Shown: piece after piece, positions 9,458-18,117 of the stretch | Layout: every line of letters starts with the position of its first letter | How positions within the stretch are numbered: position 1 is the stretch's first letter | Source of the DNA: Paenibacillus sp. 1_12 | GTDB lineage: Bacteria; Bacillota; Bacilli; Paenibacillales; NBRC-103111 | Assembly (NCBI RefSeq): GCF_900114475.1 | Contig: NZ_FOTE01000021.1 | Location: forward strand, 24,462-88,461 | Direction: 5' to 3' | DNA length: 64,000 nt | Notes under the pieces: model-generated | What the model saw: only the letters and a program-made list of their open reading frames with translations | Databases searched by the model: none | What the model was told of the DNA's origin: nothing | Program-made: the position numbers and the translations under genes

Positions 9458-9507
9458 AATGAAAGACAAAAGGGACGTCCTCAGGGGACGCCCTTTTTGT
9501 CTTTCAT
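9458..9507. terminator. Long near-perfect 23-bp inverted repeat, likely bidirectional terminator
   Basis: The arms begin AATGAAAGACAAAA and end with the complement TTTTGTCTTTCATT around a TCAG loop, with one mismatch and one size difference in the GC-rich core. The T tract on one side and A tract on the other allow termination in both directions, between the methyltransferase and the minus-strand genes. Confidence 0.75.
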
Positions 9508-9599
9508 TCTTTGTGTTTACACAAGCCTTGGTGTTTCGCCCAATTCGCCGAGCCAAAGCTTCTTGTCATGATGCGCACACTTCTGGTGCTGTGGATCGT

Positions 9600-9761
9600 T
9601 TAACGCTTGTCTTGATCTTGATCTTGATCTTGATTCGGCGTTATTGGGAGATCCTCTTGTACTAGACTGGAAGCATAAGCCTGCTTGTCTTCATTGGCTT
9701 GCAGTGCGATTTTACCTGCAGACAATTCTTGTGTTTTTGCTATTTGTTGACCTTTGTTCAA
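9600..9761 (-). CDS. Small acidic protein with Asp-Gln repeat tail, unknown function
   Basis: 53 residues. The TTG start at 9761 is preceded by GGAGGTGATC (9765-9774 on the minus strand), a perfect match to the 16S anti-Shine-Dalgarno end with 8-base spacing, so the frame is probably translated. The sequence is hydrophilic (MNKGQQIAKTQELSAGKIAL...) and ends in four Asp-Gln repeats encoded by a 6-bp tandem repeat, followed by Asp-Lys-Arg. There is no signal peptide or Cys. I do not recognise a family. Confidence 0.6.
   Translation of the reverse strand: MNKGQQIAKTQELSAGKIALQANEDKQAYASSLVQEDLPITPNQDQDQDQDKR
9604..9633. repeat. Hexanucleotide tandem repeat (TTGATC)
   Basis: About four copies of TTGATC on the plus strand, encoding the Asp-Gln tail of the small gene at 9600-9761. 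Confidence 0.7.
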
Positions 9762-9879
9762 CGGGATCACCTCCATTTCACCCATAAGGTACCCTTAATG
9801 GAAATAAATCATGCAATTCCTTCTCCTAGCTTTTTCATCCCGTTTGTTAACTCGTATATCGTATTTATTTAGATCTCTT

Positions 9880-10842
9880 TTATTTCAGTGTTGGAAACCT
9901 CTTTGTAATGTCCTCAATCATCAGTCTTGCAGCAATAATACCGCCAGAAGTGTTCCAGATAGACTCATTTACACTAAAGGTTTGTTGTTTTTTGACCACA
10001 TTCAAGTTTTGTGCAAGTGGACTTTGTAGCCATTCATCCGTAGTTTTTGAGGCACCTGTCTCGCCATTGCGATCAGACACAAAATAGTAGAATACATCTC
10101 CATCCAATACGTCAATTTGTTCCTTGGTAATGTCAGCAGAGAAATCATCTTTATTTTGAGCGTCGGGGCGGGCAATTCCGAGTTGCTTCAGAATGATACC
10201 GGCAAAATTATTTTTGTAATACACACGGACTTTTCCAGGTTGAAAACGTGCTAAGGAGACCTGAAGCTTCGTTTTTTCTCCAAGAGTTGCTTTGGTTTGC
10301 TCGATCAGCTTGTTGTAACCATCTACAGCAAGCTTCCCCTCAGCTTCCTTGTTTAACGCTTTAGCGTACAGTTCAAAGTTCTCAATCATACTGTCACCCA
10401 AGTTTTCTGTAAAGACAGTGGGAGCAATACTGGAGAGTAAAGGGTAAATTTTTTCCTGACGGACCTTGGTTCCAAGAATTAAATCGGGCTTCAAGCTGGC
10501 GATCAGCTCAAGGTTCGGCTGTGTTTCGTCACCGATAACCTCTACACCGGTCATTTGATCCTTGATATGGTCGAACCATGGTTCACCAATCCATGATTTT
10601 ACTGCAGCTACCGGTTTTATCCCCAGTTCTAACAGGGACTCGGTACCTTGGTTTGTCAGTACGACAATACGCTTAGGCGTACCTGAGATAGTCGTCTCAC
10701 CCATGGCATGGGTAATCGTACGTGCTTCCGCTTTTTTTGCTGCGGGTTCCGTGGCAGGTGTGTTATCTTTGCCGCATGCGGCAAGTAGGGATGAAATCAG
10801 GAGTAAAATGATCAGCGTATGCATACGTTTTGACTTAAACAA
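9880..10842 (-). CDS. Iron-siderophore ABC transporter substrate-binding lipoprotein (FecB/FhuD family)
   Basis: 320 residues from a TTG at 10842, seven bases after GGAAGGAG; longer starts lack a ribosome site. A lipoprotein signal ends at Cys23 (LLAACGKD). The mature part has the periplasmic-binding class III layout: ISGTPKRIVVLTNQGTESLLELG near the N-terminus, the long connecting helix around residues 170-200, and a DVFYYFVSD segment in the C-lobe. It should bind a ferric siderophore outside the membrane and deliver it to a FhuBG-type permease. No permease or ATPase gene is adjacent, so it must share one encoded elsewhere. A Fur box lies just upstream. Confidence 0.88.
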   Translation of the reverse strand: MFKSKRMHTLIILLLISSLLAACGKDNTPATEPAAKKAEARTITHAMGETTISGTPKRIVVLTNQGTESLLELGIKPVAAVKSWIGEPWFDHIKDQMTGVEVIGDETQPNLELIASLKPDLILGTKVRQEKIYPLLSSIAPTVFTENLGDSMIENFELYAKALNKEAEGKLAVDGYNKLIEQTKATLGEKTKLQVSLARFQPGKVRVYYKNNFAGIILKQLGIARPDAQNKDDFSADITKEQIDVLDGDVFYYFVSDRNGETGASKTTDEWLQSPLAQNLNVVKKQQTFSVNESIWNTSGGIIAARLMIEDITKRFPTLK

Positions 10843-10907
10843 AATAGTGCTCCTTCCAAATCCTAAAATAGTTTGGCATGATGTAGCCATAGTCAATTTG
10901 TCAATTA

Positions 10908-10930
10908 GTGATAATGATGATCATTATCAC
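10908..10930 (-). promoter_or_regulatory. Fur box
   Basis: A 23-bp near-palindrome, GTGATAATGAT / ATCATTATCAC around a central base, matching the Fur consensus TGATAATNATTATCA-type half sites. It lies 66 bp upstream of the siderophore-binding gene, which is consistent with iron repression. Confidence 0.9.
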
Positions 10931-10988
10931 TTGATTTTCAAAAAAATACCCAAAGACTTTGACTGGATACAAATACTTGCAAGTAAAG

Positions 10989-11025
10989 TGTTACATCTGT
11001 AACATATGTTGCATGTTTGTAACAT
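10989..11025 (+). promoter_or_regulatory. Two adjacent operator-like palindromes in front of the TetR gene
   Basis: TGTTACA-TC-TGTAACA (10989-11004, perfect arms) is followed directly by ATGTTGCAT-GT-TTGTAACAT (11006-11025, imperfect). Both use TGTTRCA-like half sites. Given their place between the divergent genes, they are good candidates for the binding sites of the TetR protein encoded at 11104. Confidence 0.6.
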
Positions 11026-11103
11026 TAATATAAAACTTAACGTTATGCAATGTTTAGCAAGGCTAGGAACGTTAAAATAGACATTTTTAAGGATGTGTAA
11101 CAT

Positions 11104-11670
11104 ATGGCGGAGCCTGTAAATAAGCTTTCGTTACGATCGCAGGAATGGATACAAATCGCTCTATTTCAACTCATGCAAAAAAAGCCTTACTCTCAAATTT
11201 CAATCAAGGAAATTACGGATAGAGCTGGGCTTGCCCGACAAACGTTTTACCGCAACTTTCAAGATAAAGACGAGATTTTACTGAAATATCTAAATGGACT
11301 GATGCTGGGGATGTGGAAGGAGTTCCAACAAAACGAGATGTATAACGAAGATATGTTTATCATGCTGTTTAACAACTGGAAGCTTCACGCTCCTGAGGCA
11401 TTAATCCATAACATCGTACTGAAGGACCGGAAAATCAGGCAAATCATTTATAAAAGTTTAAGTGATTATATTGATGAGCTATTCATCAACAAACAGGAAG
11501 AATCAACGGGAGATAAGCCTGATCACCGCCGCTCCTATGCGCAAAAATCATTTTCTGCTCTCGTACATACGATGCTCATTGAGTGGACACTACAGGAATT
11601 TAATATGTCTCCCAAAGAGATGGGTCTATTGGTAAATCATTTATCAGCCTCTATGAGGGAATTTCTATAG
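11104..11670 (+). CDS. TetR/AcrR-family transcriptional regulator
   Basis: 188 residues. The N-terminal helix-turn-helix (about 15-60) has the TetR signature: IQIALFQLMQKKPYSQISIKEI, then AGLARQTFYRNFQDKDEILLKYL. The C-terminal ligand domain resembles the TetR_C_8/DhaS-type group. The gene is divergent from the siderophore-binding lipoprotein and probably controls itself through the two palindromes upstream; whether it also regulates the iron gene is unknown. Ligand unknown. Confidence 0.85.
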   Translation: MAEPVNKLSLRSQEWIQIALFQLMQKKPYSQISIKEITDRAGLARQTFYRNFQDKDEILLKYLNGLMLGMWKEFQQNEMYNEDMFIMLFNNWKLHAPEALIHNIVLKDRKIRQIIYKSLSDYIDELFINKQEESTGDKPDHRRSYAQKSFSALVHTMLIEWTLQEFNMSPKEMGLLVNHLSASMREFL

Positions 11671-11818
11671 GTTACCCCTCTATTGATTCCATTTATACTG
11701 GAATGCAATTAGAATGCGAGGAATGTAGAAAAATACATTATATAGCAGGATTGTGGAATATTTTGTAGAAACTTTAGGAGGATCATCGATTAAATTTACT
11801 TCTAAGGGTGGAATCTTC

Positions 11819-13696
11819 ATGTGGAAAAAGATAATGATATGTTGTGTGCTATTTATGTTGAGCTTTACACCTCTGCTGCAAGCAGAAATCAGATATCCGA
11901 TAGGTATAGATATCAATTGGGCTCGCGACTCAGGTGCAAGGGTGTTTAAACCACCATTTGGAGGAGGGCCTGCTTCAGATACATCTGCACCAAAACTGGA
12001 TTCCGATGGAAACGTCATATATGCCGCAAGGATGCCGGAGAATGAAGTAACCGTTCGCTCAGTGTCACCTGAAGGAAAGCTAAACTGGCGTCAAGACTTT
12101 AACGTGTCGAATGGAACACTTTTTTTTTCAATTAGCAGTGATGGCAATGTTTATGTCTATATGAGGGGAAGCTCCACACCTGATAAAAGATACTTTCATT
12201 TGTATGCCGTGGATAGTCATTCTGGAGACGTAATGTGGGACAGAAACTTCGACTCGCCTTGCGAGGCTTCTGTACGAAAAGAAGATGGTGTTAACGTTTA
12301 TTGCCATCTATACGGTGCCTATCTGAATGGAACAAGCAGTTTAATCTCTTTAAGTAGTAACGGAGATGAACTTGGCTCTTTAACGGTACATGGTGAGCTT
12401 GAGGGGCCGCGCTTTAACTCTATAATTAATGCAGATTTGTCAGCTCTGGATGTGGAAATTCCGGCAGGATGGTTTGTTGCCAGAGATAGCGACACGATCC
12501 GTGCATACAACGAGTACGGTCAGCTTTCCTATACGATCCCTGTTGAAGAAGTAGCCCAATTGAACACCAATGTATGGCAAATAGGATATTACGTGTTTGA
12601 TGATGGTTCCATATTACTTCGCTCTAACTCAACCTCTCGATATTATGATAAAGAAGGGGAGTTTGTTTGGAGTCGAGATTTCGGAAGACAATTGCATTTT
12701 ATATATGGTTGGAGTCGAATTTATTATTATGACAATCAATCCAAGACATTGTACAAAATCAATAGGACCGATGGAAGCGATGAGGTTTCCTATACGGCAG
12801 ATGGCAATATAAAAAGGGTAGTTTACGATGTACTGCATGCTACAGGTTCTAACATCATCAATAATGATGCTGTATTTGTGGCTACAGAGACTTCTCTCAT
12901 GATTGAACTAGACCCGGATCAATTAATTCCACTTTTGCGCTTTCCCTACATTTTTTCATCAAGCTCAGCCGTAGAGGCAGCTATAGGGCTTCATAGTGAG
13001 CACGGTATACAGCCCAATGTGAGCAGGATTTATACCAATGTCATTCCGTCTATTATTGATATTAAGCGGAAACAGATTTATTATTTAGCTGGATTTGGAG
13101 ATGGCCAATTGGAGGGCACCATAAACGGGCTATTTTCGTCCAAACTTTCCTTAACGGATCTAGTTAACCATCCGGTAGAATCAGATATGCTGCGCTTGTA
13201 TAGTCAAGGAGTCCTTTCCATTCCAAATGATGGCCTCGTTCATCCTGATACGAATATCACAAAAGAAGATTTTATCGTTATGTTAACCCGTTCTTTGACA
13301 GGAGGGATTCAGATCAAGGGACCCACTTTTAAAGATATTCCCGAGGACCGATGGTCATATCCCTGGATCGAGAAGGCTGTTGCTTATCGGATCTTGGATA
13401 AAGGGGAGGGTCAATTGAATCCGGATCAGCTTATTACGAGTGGGGAGTGTGCGGTTATGGCTGCCAAAGCTGCATATTTATTAAAATTCCCTGCATTCTC
13501 TGCAAAGCCAGTCGTTTACTCCGATCAGGAATACATCGAAGCGGCTAATAAAGCTAAGTTTCTAGATGGAATCGCAAATTTTAGCGCGAGTCAAACCATT
13601 ACGAAGGCACAGGCAGCTTCAATCATCATCCGTGTTATGGATTTCAAGGACGACGAGTTGAAAAAGGCACAGGAGCAAATGAAGCAAAAGGGTTAG
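11819..13696 (+). CDS. Secreted beta-propeller protein with C-terminal SLH domains
   Basis: 625 residues from the ATG at 11819 (AAGGGTGG seven bases upstream); longer frames would put the signal peptide internally. The signal peptide MWKKIMICCVLFMLSF ends near LLQA. Residues about 30-440 contain PQQ/WD-like propeller repeats with recurrent aromatic and DxDG-type strands (KLDSDGNVIYAAR, SISSDGNVYVY, LSSNGDELGS). The C-terminal 170 residues form three divergent SLH-like units (TFKDIPEDRWSYPWIEKAVA is the clearest). It should be secreted and held at the cell wall. No enzymatic motif is seen; propellers usually bind ligands. Monocistronic. Confidence 0.75.
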   Translation: MWKKIMICCVLFMLSFTPLLQAEIRYPIGIDINWARDSGARVFKPPFGGGPASDTSAPKLDSDGNVIYAARMPENEVTVRSVSPEGKLNWRQDFNVSNGTLFFSISSDGNVYVYMRGSSTPDKRYFHLYAVDSHSGDVMWDRNFDSPCEASVRKEDGVNVYCHLYGAYLNGTSSLISLSSNGDELGSLTVHGELEGPRFNSIINADLSALDVEIPAGWFVARDSDTIRAYNEYGQLSYTIPVEEVAQLNTNVWQIGYYVFDDGSILLRSNSTSRYYDKEGEFVWSRDFGRQLHFIYGWSRIYYYDNQSKTLYKINRTDGSDEVSYTADGNIKRVVYDVLHATGSNIINNDAVFVATETSLMIELDPDQLIPLLRFPYIFSSSSAVEAAIGLHSEHGIQPNVSRIYTNVIPSIIDIKRKQIYYLAGFGDGQLEGTINGLFSSKLSLTDLVNHPVESDMLRLYSQGVLSIPNDGLVHPDTNITKEDFIVMLTRSLTGGIQIKGPTFKDIPEDRWSYPWIEKAVAYRILDKGEGQLNPDQLITSGECAVMAAKAAYLLKFPAFSAKPVVYSDQEYIEAANKAKFLDGIANFSASQTITKAQAASIIIRVMDFKDDELKKAQEQMKQKG

Positions 13697-13705
13697 AATG
13701 ATATG

Positions 13706-13754
13706 AAAGAGCGTGCGGAGCGGCACCTATCATGGCCGCTTAGCACGCTCTTTA
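13706..13754 (+). terminator. Terminator after the SLH-propeller gene
   Basis: Outer stem AAAGAGCGTGC / GCACGCTCTTT plus an inner AGCGGC / GCCGCT pairing, ending in TTTA. The flanking A tract may also let it serve the convergent ROK gene. Confidence 0.85.
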
Positions 13755-13847
13755 TTATGAGGAAGCTTGTAGATTTAAAATCATCGATCATGGAATGGCG
13801 CGACAATTGCTGAAGAATGGAAACGAATCGCCAGGTGTTGGCATCAC

Positions 13848-15062
13848 TCATACAACAGGATGATCACGGAATGAGTCCAGTAAGGAGTAACGGATAATCG
13901 TATTGGAAAGCTGGCTTATAACCATCGAAACTCCTCCATGTGCAACGCCAAGTTCCCCTAAATCGGAGCAATATATATCGAGATTTTTCAAGAAGCGCTC
14001 AGGAATCACTTCGTTTAACGTATTCCATATCGAGTTGATAAACGTAGAACCAAGCAGGGCAAGATGGCCCCCGATACAAATCACCTTTGGATTATATGCG
14101 TTTATAACATTAGCCAGCCCGATACCGTGATAATGCCCAAGTTCATGTACGGCGCTGGTTATTTTGGACTCTCCACTATGAATGCCTGCCACAATATCTG
14201 CGAACGATAGCTGCTGAGGGGTTTCTTCCAGCAATTCGTATAGCGCCTTAATAGAAGCGTACATTTCCCAACAGCCTCTGCTGCCACAGGTGCATTTTTT
14301 CCCATTCATATGAATGGTGGAATGTCCTAGTCTGCCCGCAGTGCCCGTGGACCCGGTGAAAAGCTCCCCCTTGTTATAAACGCCAACAGACATGCCCCAG
14401 GAACTGGTGACATAAACCAAATGATCTACTGATTTGGAACGACCGAAATGAACCTCTCCCATTGCCCCGGCATAAGGAGCAGGATTAATATAAATAGCGA
14501 GATTAGGGTTGCGTTTAGTGAGCTCCTCCATCAAAGGAAAGCTATTCCATTCTTTAAGGTTTGCACTGTACTCGACCACATTGGTTTGTATATTATAATA
14601 CCCTTGAATGACAATACCAGCCCCTACAATCCCAAGCTGGCGCTGGGCGTGCGTGTGCTCTAAATCTGCCAAGATACGCGAGATTGAATCTACGAAATAA
14701 TGGGGATCCTTGCTTTCCAACGGAAAGACCATGCTTTCCAGTTTTTTGCCCAATAGATCGGTAATGAGAACGGTATATTGGTTGACTTCTACATCGACTC
14801 CGACACAGATGCCAGCCAGTTCGTTGATATCGACTAATATAGGTGGGCGCCCCCTGGATGTTCCTGTAGTACCGAGTTCGACAACAATTGCTTTTTGCAG
14901 GAGCAAATCTATACAACTAGAGACGGTCATCTTATTGAGACCTGTAAGCGAGGCGATTTTGGCACGGGATACAGGACGATATTGAAGAATGGTAGAGATG
15001 ATATGTTCCATATTTATTTTTTTGACAAGATCATGATTACCAATTGGACCTTTAGGTTGCAC
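13848..15062 (-). CDS. ROK-family transcriptional repressor (XylR/NagC-like)
   Basis: About 404 residues from a GTG at 15062, which sits eight bases after AAGGTGG; an in-frame GTG at 15074 is inside that site. The N-terminal winged helix (about 10-65) includes SRAKIASLTGLNKMTVSSC and GRPPI. The C-terminal ROK/sugar-kinase-fold domain has GVDVEVNQYTVLITDLLG and the zinc motif CTCGSRGCWE (near residue 257). It should be a sugar-responsive repressor. It is transcribed away from the sugar ABC/sulfatase operon, and three matching operators lie in the intergenic region, so it very probably controls that operon. Confidence 0.88.
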   Translation of the reverse strand: MQPKGPIGNHDLVKKINMEHIISTILQYRPVSRAKIASLTGLNKMTVSSCIDLLLQKAIVVELGTTGTSRGRPPILVDINELAGICVGVDVEVNQYTVLITDLLGKKLESMVFPLESKDPHYFVDSISRILADLEHTHAQRQLGIVGAGIVIQGYYNIQTNVVEYSANLKEWNSFPLMEELTKRNPNLAIYINPAPYAGAMGEVHFGRSKSVDHLVYVTSSWGMSVGVYNKGELFTGSTGTAGRLGHSTIHMNGKKCTCGSRGCWEMYASIKALYELLEETPQQLSFADIVAGIHSGESKITSAVHELGHYHGIGLANVINAYNPKVICIGGHLALLGSTFINSIWNTLNEVIPERFLKNLDIYCSDLGELGVAHGGVSMVISQLSNTIIRYSLLDSFRDHPVV

Positions 15063-15283
15063 GGTGATCACCACCTTACTTCAGTTTTGCATAGCCATTA
15101 AGTCTAAATGATATATTAAAAAAATGAGGATGTCAAAAATATATCTGAATAGTATGGATATAGGGTAGTAACGTAATGCGTGTCCTGAATGAGTATATCC
15201 GTTTTATATACGCTATTCAAAACTCATTATTGACTTATTACAGAAATGCCATTAAATTAATATTATATATCCTATAGACTTAC

Positions 15284-15304
15284 TTGGTATATTGGGTATA
15301 CTAA
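15284..15304. promoter_or_regulatory. Putative ROK operator 1
   Basis: TTGGTAT-N7-ATACTAA, differing by one base from operator 3 with the same 7-7-7 spacing. Confidence 0.6.
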
Positions 15305-15572
15305 ATACATGTGGGTCTCGCACCGTAACCTTAATATGAAAGTGGGGCTTTCGATTGTTGCCTTGGGTGTCATCAATAATGGCAATCCCAAACGAACCCG
15401 CCAAGGATGGCACGATTACAAATGGATTAAGAAGGAGGTTAGCTGGGCAGCGTAAGCTCGTCCAAAGAAATGAATTGCTTGTACGTATCGGTTAGCCAAG
15501 CCGCAGTTCCTTGGGTACTTAAGCAGGATGCAGTCTTGATGCTATGGCCTTATTTAGGATGTTTGCGCTTAT

Positions 15573-15593
15573 TTAGTATGGTTTGTATACAAA
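15573..15593. promoter_or_regulatory. Putative ROK operator 2
   Basis: TTAGTAT-N7-ATACAAA, the same architecture as operators 1 and 3, with one mismatch in the right arm. Confidence 0.6.
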
Positions 15594-15649
15594 AAAATGT
15601 GTTTATTATGCTGTAATAAAAGGTATTAACTCAATATAACAAATTAAAG

Positions 15650-15679
15650 TTGATTTTTTTAGTATGAGATATATACTAA
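15650..15679 (+). promoter_or_regulatory. Promoter overlapped by putative ROK operator 3
   Basis: Operator TTAGTAT-N7-ATACTAA (15659-15679, perfect arms) overlaps a sigma-A-like promoter: TTGATT (15650-15655), 16-bp spacer, TATACT (15672-15677). The repressor would cover the -10 element. The arms resemble the XylR-type TTAGTT/AACTAA operator. Confidence 0.65.
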
Positions 15680-15731
15680 ATATAACGGTCCTGAATGCGT
15701 TTTATCATCTTATTTAAGGGGTGTTCTGTTC

Positions 15732-17075
15732 ATGAGAAAATGGAGTCTAGGTAGTGCTATGCTTGTGGGTGTATTACTTCTGTCCGCATGCTCATCGCAA
15801 ATAAAAGACAGCAGTGTGGCCTCATCCAATGAAACGAAAGCACCAGCCGTACAAAAGACTGAAGAGGTCTCAGGGGAAATTTCTTTCTGGTCCTGGTCTC
15901 CGGAAGATAATGTATGGCAGGATTTGATCAAAGCTTTTAACGATAAATATCCTAAAATTAAAGTGAATTATGTGCGTACCCCATCAGCTGACTATGACAA
16001 GAAAATTCAAGTTGCTATCCAAGGTGGAGAGGTTCCGGACGTAATGGCCTTTTCAAATGGACCGATGATCAAAAATTATACGCCTATTCTTGAGCCTTTG
16101 GCTCCCTTGGCGGAGAAATCGTTAGGGAAGGATTGGGAAAAGAAATTCAAGTCTACACCGATGGAATCGGCCAAAAAGAACGATTATCGAACGATCCCGA
16201 CCGGTGTTGCGGTTACCCCATTTCTTTCATATGATGTAGATTTATTCAACAAGGTAGGTGCACAGCCCCCGAAGACGTATGAGGAACTAAAGCAAGTGGT
16301 GAAGAAATTTGAAGATGCCAAATTGCCGGGAATTGTTCCGCGGCTAGGCTTTGCTGGAGGCAAAAGTGCCACCGTTACAGATGTATTCTATACCCTGGTT
16401 AATCAAATTGCTCCGGGCAAATTGTACGATGCGGATGCAGGGAAGGCCAAATTTACCGATCCTGTGTTTATTCAAGCTACGACGGCCTTCAAACAATTTT
16501 ATACGGATCATGTATTTCAGGATGGAAACCTGACAACTAAATTTGACCCGGATCTTCGAGAGATGTATGAGCAAAAGAGACAGCTTCCGATGATCCTCGT
16601 AGGTGCCTGGATTATGAACGATGTAGCCAATAAGGATGGGCTGAAAATAGGTGATCGTACCTTTGGTCTCGTGCCGATGCCGACGATTGCTGGCGGTAAA
16701 TCAAATGTTTTGATCAATGGGGACGTTCCGCTTGGGATCAGCAAAGATTCCAAACACAAGGATGCCGCTTGGAGATTCGTGGAATTCATGGCTACAGGTG
16801 AATACCAAACGATACTGAGCAAGGCGCTGCAATTCCTTCCAGTTAAGGAGGGCTTGTCCATGGATAAAGCGAATTTGAAAACCGACATTGAGAAGCAATC
16901 GGTAGATGTGATCTTAAACGCGCTTACGAAGGATGTCGGGGGAATTCGCTTCTTGGACAATGCTTCCATTGAACAAGCACTTTTTCTTAATTTGCAAAAG
17001 GTTGCTGCCGGAACCGCTACCCCAGAACAAGCTATGGCAGAGGTTCAAAAAGCCTCGGAAGCAGTGAAACGCTAA
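15732..17075 (+). CDS. Carbohydrate ABC transporter substrate-binding lipoprotein (family 1)
   Basis: 447 residues, ATG after AAGGGGTG. The lipoprotein signal ends at Cys20 (LLLSACSSQ). The mature protein has the family 1 extracellular solute-binding layout: ISFWSWSPEDNVWQDLIKAF near the N-terminus, VPDVMAFSNGPM, and a C-terminal RFVEFMATGEYQ segment. It should capture an oligosaccharide outside the membrane and pass it to the two permeases downstream. First gene of the ROK-controlled operon. Given the two sulfatases that follow, the ligand may be a sulfated glycan fragment (inference). Confidence 0.9.
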   Translation: MRKWSLGSAMLVGVLLLSACSSQIKDSSVASSNETKAPAVQKTEEVSGEISFWSWSPEDNVWQDLIKAFNDKYPKIKVNYVRTPSADYDKKIQVAIQGGEVPDVMAFSNGPMIKNYTPILEPLAPLAEKSLGKDWEKKFKSTPMESAKKNDYRTIPTGVAVTPFLSYDVDLFNKVGAQPPKTYEELKQVVKKFEDAKLPGIVPRLGFAGGKSATVTDVFYTLVNQIAPGKLYDADAGKAKFTDPVFIQATTAFKQFYTDHVFQDGNLTTKFDPDLREMYEQKRQLPMILVGAWIMNDVANKDGLKIGDRTFGLVPMPTIAGGKSNVLINGDVPLGISKDSKHKDAAWRFVEFMATGEYQTILSKALQFLPVKEGLSMDKANLKTDIEKQSVDVILNALTKDVGGIRFLDNASIEQALFLNLQKVAAGTATPEQAMAEVQKASEAVKR

Positions 17076-17204
17076 GCCTGCCAAGAAGACCAATTCGGAT
17101 AATGATTACTGGATCTCTGCCAAAATCGGCTTCCAAAGCTGTTGCTATGGAGTAGGTTGTGGCAGAGGTTCCTCCCACTATTATGTGCTGCGAGGAGGAT
17201 TCAC

Positions 17205-18113
17205 TTGGATATAGCTTTAACGAAATGGAGTAAGTCGCCTGCGAAAAAGAAGCGAAGCCGCTTCACCGGATTATACTTTTGTCTGCCCTTATTGATTATT
17301 GTGTCTTTGTTTACGTTCTTCGGCATTTTTTACAATGTGTATATCGGTTTTTTTGAGTGGTCAGGAATTGGCAGTAAATCTTTTATCGGGATCGAAAATT
17401 ATGTGAATCTTTTTAGTGATCCTAACTTCTATCAGGCGTTTGGAAATACGGTTTATTTTTTGATCATAACGATTCCCGTTTCGATGGCTCTTGGCTTGCT
17501 TCTTGCCACCTTGTTAAATGGAGTCTGGATTGCAGACGGGTTGTTTAAATCGATTTTCTTTTTGCCGCATGTTATTGCAGTAGTTACCATTGGAACGACT
17601 TTCTCAGGTATTTATGAACCCAATTTCGGACTGCTAAACCATATACTGCATTTCATTGGATTGAGTAGCTGGACGCATTCGTGGTTGTCCGATCCGGCGA
17701 CTTCTTTAAATTCAATTGCGGTTGTGTATATATTCGCCAATACCGGATTTTATATGTTGATTTACTATACGAGCCTATTAAACATGGACCAAGAAATATT
17801 CGAAGCGGCAAAGATTGATGGGGCTGGGGTCGTAAAGCAATTTTTCCACATCATTTTTCCGATTTTGATCGGTACGCACATCACGCTGATGATCCTCGGC
17901 ATTATTTTTGCTCTCAAAGTGTTCGACTTGGTTTGGATTATGACAGAGGGAGGGCCGGGAGGTGTGACGGAGCTCATATCGACGTATTTGTTCAGGGAAT
18001 CTTTGCTGAAATATAAAACAGGGTACAGCTCAGCGGTTTCCGTCGTTCTGCTGCTTATCGCATTTATTTATACGGCATTTCAGCTGAAGGTATATAACAA
18101 GATTAGGAGGTAG
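17205..18113 (+). CDS. Sugar ABC transporter permease, MalF/UgpA type
   Basis: 302 residues from a TTG at 17205 preceded by GCGAGGAGG; the upstream in-frame ATG has no ribosome site and encodes an atypical leader. Six predicted membrane helices start at PLLIIVSLFTFFGIFY. The cytoplasmic EAA loop is present (EAAKIDGAGVVKQFFHIIFP). It pairs with the next permease to form the channel for the binding protein upstream. No ATPase gene is in the operon, so it presumably uses a shared MsmX-type ATPase, as is common for this family in Bacilli. Confidence 0.9.
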   Translation: MDIALTKWSKSPAKKKRSRFTGLYFCLPLLIIVSLFTFFGIFYNVYIGFFEWSGIGSKSFIGIENYVNLFSDPNFYQAFGNTVYFLIITIPVSMALGLLLATLLNGVWIADGLFKSIFFLPHVIAVVTIGTTFSGIYEPNFGLLNHILHFIGLSSWTHSWLSDPATSLNSIAVVYIFANTGFYMLIYYTSLLNMDQEIFEAAKIDGAGVVKQFFHIIFPILIGTHITLMILGIIFALKVFDLVWIMTEGGPGGVTELISTYLFRESLLKYKTGYSSAVSVVLLLIAFIYTAFQLKVYNKIRR

Positions 18114-18117
18114 AAGT

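Larger units (their letters stand above)
15063..15731. other. 669-bp regulatory region between ROK repressor and ABC/sulfatase operon
   Basis: It holds three operator-like inverted repeats (listed separately) and a promoter overlapping the third. A 46-codon open frame at about 15310-15450 (MWVSHRNLNMKVGLS...) has no ribosome binding site and is not called as a gene. No riboswitch was recognised in the rest. Confidence 0.6.

Noticed and set aside
9459..9665. Plus-strand frame ending in LILILILI
   Set aside because: It spans the terminator hairpin and reads the complement of the TTGATC repeat of the better-supported minus-strand small gene.
15309..15452. 46-codon frame MWVSHRNLN... in the ROK/ABC interval
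   Set aside because: No ribosome binding site, sits between operators, no recognisable similarity.
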